Positions 48,517 to 58,700 of a DNA stretch of 64,000 nucleotides are shown piece by piece. The position numbers were made by a program, and so were the translations under genes. Under the pieces are notes generated by a model. The model did not search any database. It saw nothing but the letters and a program-made list of their open reading frames with translations, and was not told where the DNA came from. The stretch spans positions 174,013 through 238,012 of the forward strand of contig VLTN01000057.1 in the NCBI GenBank assembly GCA_008330645.1, given 5' to 3'. Every line of letters begins with the position of its first letter. The first letter of the stretch is position 1. Source of the DNA: Cafeteria roenbergensis. Lineage: Eukaryota > Sar > Bigyra > Bicosoecida > Cafeteriaceae.

Positions 48517-51500
48517 ATGGAGTCCGAAGCTCGGGTGAGAGCTGCCGTTGCCTCGTGCCCTCCCCCCGCCCCACGGCGAAAGCAGCGGAGAGCATGGCGC
48601 AGTGCTCTGTGCGAGGCAGCGCTGCGTGCCTGCCGAGGCCGCGAAGCCGCCCGCCAGGGGCTTTGCCGTCGCTGGCATAGCTGCTGGTGCTGCCGCTGTT
48701 GCTGCTGACGGTGCTGCCCCGACTGCCGCCGCTGGCTGACCGGAGGTGCTGCTCCTGCCCCTGGAGCCCGCAGATGCTCGTCTACTGGCTGAATTCGCTG
48801 GTCGAGGTTCCGTCGGCGCTGCTGGTGGCCGGCATCAGTGACCTTGCCGCCGGACCAGTGCTTGCACACCTCGTCTCAGCCATCGCCGGCCGGTACGAGA
48901 CCCACTGGGGCGTGACTGCGGAGGGGACGGCCCCGCGAAGCGCGGCAGATGCAGTGCGCTGGGTTCAACGCAACCTCGACCTGGCAGAGCTCGGGCCGGA
49001 GCTGTCGTCGCCAGTGGCGCCAGACATGGTAGCCGCCGGCGATCAGCTGACCATTCAGTCGCTACTCTCGCTCCTGCAGCGCCACTGGCGTCTCTCTGGC
49101 CGGGATCAACGCGATGCGCGACGCGGGAGCGACGGTTTCGCGTCATCGGAGCAAGATGCAACTGCAACGGCAGCCGCACCAGCATCAGCTGACCGTGCCG
49201 GGGACGTTCACGCTGGCGACGACGATGCGTATGCGTATGGCTATGCGCACGCCGACGGCGGCGGCGATGGCGGCGATGGCGGCGGCGGCCACGGCGGCGG
49301 CCACGGCGGCGGCCACGGCGGCTGGCTGTCCGGCTCCGGCGGCGCCGACGGCGCATTTGCGTCTCTGCGTGATGGAGGGGGCGGTTTCGCGAAGTCTTCC
49401 GGCCCGTTCGAGTACACGGGCTCTGCCGAGATGTTCCGCGGCCCAGAGTTTGCCCGATACCTGGGAGGTCAGTACGATGTCCTGAGCCGGTCGGGGGCCA
49501 ATCAGCCCGGCGATTCTCCGGCCGGCGCCGCTGCTGGGGCCCGGGGTGGTTTCCAGGACGGATGGGGCGACGAGGCGTCAGCTGACGCTGAGGCCACTGC
49601 GAGCCGGTGGCACCGTCGGACGGGAGGGGCCATGACCGCCGAGCAGATGGGGTCCACGCAGCGGTTCGGCGACAGCAGGACCACGCCCAGAGGCATGCCC
49701 AGAGGCGCAGACAGTGGGTTCAGTGGCGGCGGCGGTGGCAGAAGCGGCGGCGGTGGCGGTGGCAGGCAGAGGCGGCAGGGTGGGCAGGGTGGGGCTGCGG
49801 CCAGGTCATTCCGACATCACCCGGACATCACCGGGCAGTCGACCGACGGGAAAGGGTGGCATGTGGGGCAGGCACCGTCATCTCCGCTTGCGTCATTCGG
49901 GGAGTCGCGTCACGTCAAGTGGGCATCACCTCAGGTCATGAACCAGTCACCGGACGGGCTCCCCCGCCTTGTTGATGAGCCGGCGGTGACAGCTGCCGAC
50001 GATGCGCCCAAGCGTCCGTCACGAAGTGACAGAGGCGATGGACGGAAGACTGGCAGACGACGCGCCACTGACCCAACCACGATGACGAATCGACCTGCAT
50101 GGAACCAAAGCGTGGCTCTGCCGGACGATCGGCCAATGCGCCGACGCCGCCGGAGCGACGCGGGAAAGCCTGACCAGCGAACAGTGAAACCGCCGGAAGT
50201 GACATCGACCTTGCTGTCTAAACTCGGAGGAATGTTTGACCCGTCAGCGAAGCCATCGCGGTCAGCGGGTCGAGCCACAGCGCACTCCGATTCGCCTCCT
50301 GCAACTGCAACTGCAACTGCAACTGCAACTGCAACCGACTCATCGTCGCGCGGCAGGCAGACTCGGCCCGGAGTTGCGGCTGCGGTTTCGGCATCGGCGC
50401 GTGCCGCTGGAAAGGGCCCCTCCCCCCGACCAGACGCATCGCTGAGTGACGGCCGTGGTGCCGCTGGGCGAACCTCTGCAGAAGACGACGGAGTCACAGC
50501 CGTGAGCGGGAGCGCCGTGCAATCAGCTAGCGCAGCCGCTGGCGTTGGCGCTGGTGCGGGCGATGGTATTGCTGGGGCTGGTATTGCTGGGGCTGCAATT
50601 GCTGGGGCTGCTATTGCTGGGGTTGTGTCGCCTGGGCAAACGCTGGTGGCCGCTGCGAGATGGATGGCTGATCTGGGGGTGATGGTGGAGGGGCACCCCG
50701 ATTTTACGGCCCGACGGCCGAGCAAGCGGGTCAGGAGCTGGTCAGCACGCAGTCAGCAGCGGGCCGGCGGCGAGTCGTCGCAGCATCAGCCTATGACGCC
50801 CGGGGCAATCGTGAGGTCGCTCCGCGACGGCATATTGTTGTGCCGGCTCGTGGCATCGCTCGAGTCGCGAGCGGCGTCGGGACGGCACCTGCAGCTGCGC
50901 GCGCCCGATGACGTGGCGAGCGAGCGGGCGCGGCTGCAGGCACGGTCAGACGCCACCACCGCGGCAGGGGGAACCGCAACTTCCAATGGGTCCAGCAATG
51001 ACACAGGCAGAGCTGATGTGGAGTCCAAGGCCGATGATGAAACCGCCCAGGGCCGAGACGTGTCTTGGGAAGGTGACGTTGCCAAGGGAACCTCCCCGTG
51101 CGCAGTGACCCTGCCGGGTTGCCGGCCATACATTGCGCCGACCGACCGAGGGTGGCGCACGGCTGCGGCGGAGCGGATTGAGCTGTCGCTGGAGTCACTC
51201 AGGGAGCGACCCGGAGTCGCTCAGCGTCGCCTGTGGGCAGCAGATGCCCTCGTGGCAGGGTCCAAGTCCGCATGGGCAGAGCTGCTCGATGACGTGTCAA
51301 CGGCCTTCGCAGATCCTGCCGGTTCGCTGGAACAGTACGTGCAAGCGAGCGGCGACGTATCGCGAGGAGGCGTCGCAGCGCCCCAGGCAGATGCCCAGGT
51401 GACCGCCGGCGCCACAGGCCGCGTCGGTTCCAAGGCAGATACTGAAGCGAAGGGCCGCAAAACTGCAACTGCAACTGCAACTGCAACTGCATCCCTCGGT

Positions 51501-54500
51501 CTGGGATCGAAGCAGACTTGCAGCAAGGACATCCCAGCCGTGGGAGCAGCCGACGCCGCCACAGCCGCCGCCACAGCTGCCGCCGCCGCTGGCCAGGCGG
51601 CTGCGCCTCTGCGAAGGCCTCACCTCCGCGCGAAACCGCACCGGCTCGACACCCTGGATTCCGACGAAACCGCGGCGGCGGCGTCTGCACTCTTCTTGGG
51701 GGCAGGCGGCTCTGCCGGGGCTGCGGCTCGCTGGACCGTCATCGTGCGCGAGTGCCTCCGCGTGACCGCTGTCCTCATGTGGGCCCTGCCGGCAGAGCAC
51801 AAGGAAGTGATGCGCCATGCACGAGGAGACGCACTTCGTGCGGTTTCGCGCTCTCAGCCGTACGATCCGGACTGCCGTCGCCTTCCAGCCCTGCTGCAAC
51901 AGTGTGGCGGCAGCTCTGCCGGCGGTTTCACGGGCCCGGCCAGGGCCTCTCGTGCGCCGGCCAGCAGCGGGCCGTCCGGTCTGCTGTCGAGCCCGCTGTT
52001 CAACGGCGCTGCGCTGGCGCTGCTGATCCGCCTGGCGTCTGGCTACAGCTCTGCCGGCAGAGCTAGGGTGCATGTGTCCTGCGGGTCGCTCGGTGAGGCC
52101 CGTGCGAACCGTCTTGATTGTAGCCGAAGGTGGTCGGAGTCGCTCGGCCATCTATCCGCCGACTCCGCGGCCGCCGCTGCCGGGGCAGCAGCTGCATCGA
52201 AGAGCCGGCGACTGAGACGTGACTCGCCGCCGACGTCGCGATCGACGTCTCGGTCGTCATCCCCATCACGGCCCAATCACAAGGACTCGCCGCACGGAAT
52301 CGAGCCGCTGAACAGCGACTGGCTGCTCGGTGACGTCGGCGTCGCGTCAGCGTCCGACCTTGGGCAACGGCAACTGAACCAGCGAATAGATCCGTTGCGC
52401 GGCCAGGCCACTGAACAAGGTGGCGCAGCGGTTTCGCGTGACAGCTCTACCTGTGCGTGCGAGGATCGTCACTCCGTCGGGGCTGTCCTGGCAGAGGCAC
52501 GTTGGCTCTACCAGCGCCCACTTCACTGGCAGAGCGTGCGGAAGAGCCCGGTGGAGCTGTGGCTAAGCGGCTCTGCCGCCGAGGCTGGCATATCTGGCGA
52601 CGATGAGGCGGCCTGGGGGGCGCTTGAGGCGGTTTCGCGAGCTCTGCAGCCGCGCGTGTGGCGTCTCCTGGAGGCGGGGTTGCGCGTCGCCCGCCCGCTG
52701 CAGAGCCGGCGAAACCGCTCAGCTGGCGGAATCCATGCAGCGGCGGTGGCGGTGACGGCGCCGAGGTCGGCGGTGCCGACTGTGGAGGCGCTGCTGGAGT
52801 CATCGGTGGGGGCTCTGCCGGCGTGGGAGGTGGAGGCGGTGGCGTCGCTCGTTGATTCGCCACCCGGCCTTCCCGAGGGCGAAGTGGGTGCTGCATCAGC
52901 TCTGCCGGCAGAGCAACGCTGGGCAAGAGTGCTGGTGTGGCTTTGGGCGGAGGGGATTGGGGGCGGTCTGGGGCGAGTCACCTCGGAGTCACTGCCTGAC
53001 CCTCGGCTGATGGATGTGGCGGTTTCGTCAGGTGCGTCTGTGTCGGCCATCAAGCGGAAGCTTCCGCGAACGACGCCGCCGCAGGTGGCAAGAGCGGCTG
53101 CGGGTGCTGCCGCCGACGTCGTCACTGCCCGCTGCATGGCGGCGCTGCTTGTGTGCGTGGCAGGGTCTGGCAGAGCCACTTCAGAGGAGCGTCGGTCTGC
53201 TGCAGACGCGATGAACGGCGAAACCGCTGCTCGAGGCCCGTGCTCGGCGGGGTTTCACGAGGCAGCCGAGCCGCTCAACGGACACTCCGGCAGGGCTGTC
53301 ATCGCCTCTGGCAGAGCCGATCGGGAGACGAATTGGAAGTGCGTCTTGGAAGCCCTTCGAGCTCTGCCGGGAACAAGCCTGGCCGCGTTGAGCGACGCGT
53401 CCGGCCAGATCCTGGCCAGAGCCGGATCCACAGCCACCGACGTCGCTGCAGCGGGCTCCCCGCCGCGGCGTGATCCAAGCCGGTCGGGTCTCGTGGCGCG
53501 GTCGGCAGAGCCCGGCGAAGTGGCGCTCGGACTTCTCGAGGAAGTGATGCGGAGTGTGGAGTTTGGCCGGTCGGTTGCCATGAGGAAGGCATCACCGGTC
53601 CATCACCGGGTGGTCTCCTCTCCATCTCACCGCCGCGACCACATGGATGACCGTCGTTATCATCACCATGCCGCTGCTGCTGGCGCCGTGGGTGCCGCTG
53701 CCGGTGAAGCCATCGGCGGGGGCATCGGCCCTCACGGGTCGGGCGTTGCTCGAGCAGCCTCTCCGGTGCGGACCCCACGGCAGGCACGCAACGGTGGTCG
53801 GGGTCGCTCAACTCCGCACGGCGCCGCAAGCCACGGCAAGGCACACGCGACTGGTGCCGACGTGCTGCCAGCCGATGCAGCCGGGCAGTCAGCTGATTTG
53901 TTTCCCGTGAGCGACGCTGTGTCTCCGGCAGAGCGAGGCATGACCGCGTCTGTTTCATGGCGAGGACGGGGTCGCGTGGCTGGGGGCGGTCCTGGCCCTG
54001 TCACGCCGGCATCACGGTTTCAAGGTGGCCGCGGCGCGATCGCCCAAGGAGCCCACGGCAACGGGGGTCGGTCAGACCGCCATCATGGAGCAGTCACGCC
54101 AGCGTCGCCCATCGGCGGGCGTTTCCGAGGCGGTCGCGACGCAGCGGGGCCCTTTGATCACCGCGACATCACGGGCGAGTCAGACCGTGGCCAGCACGGC
54201 TCCGCAGCGCTGGCAGGAGGCCTGAACGACGCGGACAGCCGCCGCGGGGGTGGCCGCGGCGCCAGAAGCTGGTCTCGTCGGGGGTCCGTTGAGCTGTTGC
54301 CCGCTTCCCCACCGGCCAGTCTCAGAGCCGCTGACCTGCGGGTGACCCCCCAGCGACCCGGGCGGGATGGTCGTGGCCGGCTGTCAGCTGACGTGTCGGT
54401 CACGGGCGAGTCTGGCCCGCGGTGGGCCGACGGCGACGCGTTCCACCCGGCCCGCGGCATGGCCGCTGGTCGATCGTCGGCTGTGGCAGGGGCGAGGGGT

Positions 54501-55181
54501 GCCCGGCGTGGCCTGTCACCAGCCTCCTCCGGGCAAGCCAGCTCGGTGGACGGCTCGCTCCGCGATGCGGACATCAGCCCCTCCCGCGGGGACCCGGCAT
54601 CGCGACGGGAGGCTGCCGACCTTCGCGCGCTGGCGGGCAGAGGCGACGGGGGCGCGCGCGTGGCCGCGGTGGTGGTTCCGGGGGTGCCGCCCGGGGACAC
54701 GTCCGGGGCCGCGCTGGTGCTGCGGTGGCTCTTCGCGCTCGGCTTGCCGGTCAAGCAGCCCTGGGCGCTGCGCACGGCGCGAGCGCTGGAGTTTTCGGAC
54801 GGCTTGCAGCTGTGCTGGCTCGTCGAGCACCTCGAGGGCGCAGCGGGCAGGCTGCGTGGGCCGCTGGCGGGGGTGGACCCGACGCCGCGGACGGCGGCTG
54901 CGCGGCTGCAAAACATCAGGCGCGCGCTCACGGCGCTGAGGGGCGTCAAGGCGATGCCCGTCGACCACTTGTGGTCGGACTTGGCGATCCGCGACGGGTC
55001 CACGGCAGTCATCGTGCCGCTGCTGCTGCAGATGCGCCGGCTGTACGCTCCGCAAACCAGGTCCATCCTCGCCGCAAAGGCAGGGGCCGTCGCCGCGGCA
55101 GCTGCCGCTGCCGAGCAGGCCGGAACGGGTCGCGGGATTGCACTGGGTGGCCTTTCGGATGTGGCCGACCAGTCGGCTTGA
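48517..55181 (+). CDS. Large protein with at least three calponin-homology (CH) domains
   Basis: Proposed exon 1 (48517-48534) encodes MESEAR. A GTGAGA...CCGCAG intron leads to exon 2 (48774-55181), giving 2,141 residues. If exon 1 is wrong, the ATG at 48774 is itself a usable start. An N-terminal CH-like fold (7-115) reads MLVYWLNSLVEVPSAL, then VRWVQRNLDLAEL and SLLSLLQRHW. A central CH domain (626-854) has LRDGILLCRLVASLES and, after an insert of about 90 residues, ERIELSLESLRERP with WAELLDDVSTAF. A C-terminal CH domain (1982-2102) has LVLRWLFALGLPV, then FSDGLQLCWLVEHLEG and RLQNIRRALTALR. Long disordered Gly/Arg/Ser-rich linkers separate them. CH domains bind actin, microtubules or axonemal partners, so a cytoskeletal or flagellar scaffold is inferred. 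It is dense in the iterated motifs. No specific family is recognised. Confidence 0.8.
50301..50335 (+). repeat. AACTGC hexanucleotide microsatellite in CH gene
   Basis: Almost six copies of GCAACT encode alternating Ala-Thr. A further run of five lies at 51461-51491 in the same gene. Confidence 0.95.
50565..50624 (+). repeat. 15-bp tandem repeat, four copies
   Basis: Four 15-base units (GGTATTGCTGGGGCT type) encode pentapeptides such as GIAGA and AIAGA. They lie just before the central CH domain. Confidence 0.95.
51461..51491 (+). repeat. AACTGC hexanucleotide microsatellite in CH gene
   Basis: About five copies of AACTGC, encoding alternating Thr-Ala, immediately after the central CH domain. 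Confidence 0.95.
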
Positions 55182-55756
55182 TTGTTTCTCGGCGGCATTG
55201 CGTCGTCTCGCTCTGGGTGTGTGCGCGCGCAAGCCTTCGAAGCAGCGCGAGCTCATTGCGCGCCGGCTGCGCCACGGAGAGCCATGACTGTCTGCGCGCG
55301 CGTGCGCGCGTCCGCTGCGGCGCGACTCGCCACACTCACCCACCATCGTCTGCAAAGTTCCCCCCCCCCACCTCGTTTTGTGTCGAACAAGTGGCGGGAG
55401 CGCAGGCGATTCTCAAAGTGGCGGGGATGAGGTCCAGAGTCCCCGGGATCCAGAACAGTCGCCCACTGGGCGACGCGCGATGCCGCCGAATTCTGAGTTT
55501 CCGCAAACGTTCGGCCGCGCTGGAGGTCCTTTCGACCCACAAGCCGGCCGCCACTCGGGAGCTTCCTGCACGCCAGCTTCCCCCCACCCCCTCCCCCCAC
55601 CTCTTGACACACGAGTGGCCGCTCCGGCCAGCCTGGCCTCGGTGCGGCTCGCTGCTCCACCGGACGATTCCACGGGATTTGGCCAGTCTGACGGCCCGTC
55701 AGCAGCGGAAGCTGCCTCCGTGCCGGTTGGCGCACGCTCGCGGCTCCCGCGCTCCC
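55182..55756. promoter_or_regulatory. Intergenic region CH gene to RCC1/IPT gene
   Basis: 575 bases between same-strand genes. It has a C run (about 55360-55370) and C-rich tracts (about 55578-55602). Open frames cross it, but composition and lack of motifs argue for UTR and promoter DNA. Confidence 0.45.
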
Positions 55757-58700
55757 ATGGCGCCTGCTCCCATGGGCCCAGCTTGCCCCTGTGTCCCCGC
55801 GGCGGGAGGCCAGTCCGGGGGGTGGACTGTGGTGCCGAGAGGGCGCCAAGAGTGGCCGAGTGCTCCAGCGCTGCTGGTGTTGCTTGCCCTGGCGGCCGCA
55901 CGCGCACTCGCCACGAACAACGAGACCGCTGGCCTGTGGAACGCGGGCCGAGATGGCGGCCTGGCAGTCCCTGTGGCGCCCGTGGTGGGCTCGTTCCCGG
56001 TCTGGGTGGGGCGCCGGTCGGCTGCAAAGGTTCTTGGACTTTTGCCGCTCGAGACTGCTCCGGTTGGGCAGCACCTGACGGCGGCCAGGATAGCCTTTCG
56101 CTTGCCGGGGAACGGCACGGTTGCCGCGTCTCGGGAAGCCGGAGTGGCCCCGCTCGTGGACGGCTTCGCCAACGCCTCCGCCGCGCCTGCGTCTGGCGCC
56201 GTGTGGGTGACGCTGCAGCTAGGCGACCCCACCGCCAGCGTGTCCAACACGACGCTGCTGCGGTGGGCGACGACCGCCGTCGCGGCCCCCGGTGCTCTGG
56301 CTGGTACCCTGAGCTGGGAGCGGCGCAACGCCACGATGAAGGCGCTTCGAGCGATGCTCGGCGAGCGGTTGAGCGACGGCCAGTGGCACTTTCCGGGGCC
56401 GGCCAACGCGTCGGACGACACGCCCCTTCGCGAGCTCTTCCCCGACAACGGCAGGGCGAGGCGTCTGCCCCGCGCAGACGGGCTGTGTGCGCCCAACAGC
56501 ATCGACGCAACGGCAGGCGTGGTGCGTGCCGAGGCGCGCGGCGCCGCCGGGTCCCCCTCGATCGCGTTTGCTGGCGCAGGCAAGCGGCACGCGGGCGGCG
56601 AGTGCGCAGCTGACTCCCGCTCGCTCGCTGACCCCGGCACCGGCTCCCCGTGGGACCTGCCGGCGGGGGAATTTGCGGACGCGGCCGTGCTCGTGCTGCT
56701 GCCCAGCCACGCCGGCAACGCCACCGGCCGGCGAGACCTTCGCAGCGCGCTCGCCCGCCCGCGCGTCGCCGGCTCGTGGGTGTGGTCCCCCGCCGAGCAG
56801 GCGTGGCGCAGCTGGCCGGGGGCGCGGGCCGCGATCGTGGACCCGCCCGCCCCCTGGCTGGAGGGCGACGCCGCGGCCAACGCCGCCGCGGTGTCGGTGG
56901 CCCTGGGCATGAGCGACGCGTGGCCCATCTGGTCCCGCTGGCGCCTGCTGGAGTCGTCCTTGGAGCCGGCGACGATGCCGCGGCTGCGCGTGCGGGCGCT
57001 GGCCGAGTCCGGCCGTCCCACCGCCGGTGCCTCGAGCCAGGCCTGGATTGACGCCAGCACGGTGGCCGATTCGGACCTCAGCCAGCTGTTGACTATGCTG
57101 CCGCGGCGCCTAGCGGAGCCGGCGGTGGCCGTGCAAGGAGGCTCTCGGTTCTCGCTCGTGCTGCGCTCAGACGGCACGATCCACTCGTTCGGGTCCAACG
57201 GACAGGGCCAGCTGGGCAGAGGGAACACAGACACGGTGGGCCACACGCTGAGCAGTCTTGCCGTGATGCGCGAGCCGATTTCCGTGGGCGGGTGGGCGGT
57301 GAGCGTGGCCACGGGCGGCGAGCACGTGCTGGTGATGCTGAGCGACGGAACCGTTCGCGCCTTTGGGCGGGGCACGTATGGCCAGCTGGGCTACGGGTCG
57401 GGAGCAGGCCTTGGGTTGTCCAACATCACGCTGCCGTCGATGCTCGCAAGCGTGCCCCTGGGGGGCAGAGCGCTGGCCGTCGGGGCCGGGGAGCACCACA
57501 GTCTCGTGTCGTTGGACAACGGCGAGCTCCGAGCGTTCGGCCGCAACGTCGAGGGCCAGCTGGGCGTTGGCTCAACGACGAGCAGAGGCAACACCATGGC
57601 GACGATTCCGGCTGCCACGGGAGGGGTGATGCTCATCACCGCTGCGGCCCGGCAGGCTACTGGGGGTAAAAAACACTCCGTCGTTGTCACTGCAGAGGGC
57701 ACTGTCGTGCTGACGGGCAGCAACCAAGAGGGCCAGCTGGCCGCTGGTGCCACCGCCTTAGTCGGGGACACGATGGTCTCCTTGCCGCCGCAAGGGGGCA
57801 GCTCGCTGTCGGAAGGCGACGTGGTCGTAGCAGCAGCGGGCGATGGCCACACGGTGCTGCTGACGTCGTCGGGCAAGCTGGTCACGTTCGGCAGAGCCGG
57901 GGCCGGGCAGCTTGGTCGCGACGCGAGCAGCAATGTGGGCAGCAGCGCCGGCGACTCGCCGTCGAATATGACGTCGTTCAGCCTGTGGCAGCAGGCCGTG
58001 GCCGTGGCAGCAGGCACCTCAGCCTCGGCTGCCGTGCTGGTGGACGGCGGGCTCGTCACGTTTGGCGACGGTGACGTCGGCACTCTCGGCTACGGCGACA
58101 GCGATCGAGTGGGCGACTCCGACGGCGGGACGTCCATCACAAAGGCGGGACTTGTGCCGCTGGGCAGGCGGGCGGTGGAGGTGTCGATGGGGAGCGAGCA
58201 CACGCTGGTGCTTTCAGACGAGGGAGCCGTGTTTGCCTTCGGGGCCAACGGCCAAGGCCAGCTGGGCAACGGCGCGACCGCCGACGTTGGCAAGGACAAG
58301 GGGGCCGGCGGAATGCTCGCACTGCAGGCCGTGGCGCTGGACGAGGCGCCGCAGAGCTGGCGCACAGACGTCCGAGCTGCATCCCAGCCGCGCGACAGCC
58401 GGGCCGAGGAGGCCGTCGTGGGCGTGGCGATGGGCGGCGGCCACACTCTCATCGTGCTGGAGGACGGCAGGGTCCGGCCCGTGGGGACTGGGAACAAGGG
58501 CCAGCTCGGGCTGGGCAACCGCGCAACCGTATCTTTTGCGCGCGGCATTTTCGCGCTCGAGACGGTGGAGGTGTTTGGTCCAGTGGTGGCCGCTGCGGCG
58601 GGTGACCAGCACAGCCTGGTGCTCAGACACGACGGGGCTGTGTTTGCCTTTGGGGACGGCGCGAACGGGCAGCTGGGTTACACTTCGAGCAGCACCGTTG

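Noticed and set aside
54422-55756. N-terminal extension of the RCC1/IPT ORF overlapping the CH gene
   Set aside because: The first 445 codons overlap the conserved C-terminal CH domain in another frame. A good ATG followed by a signal helix lies at 55757.
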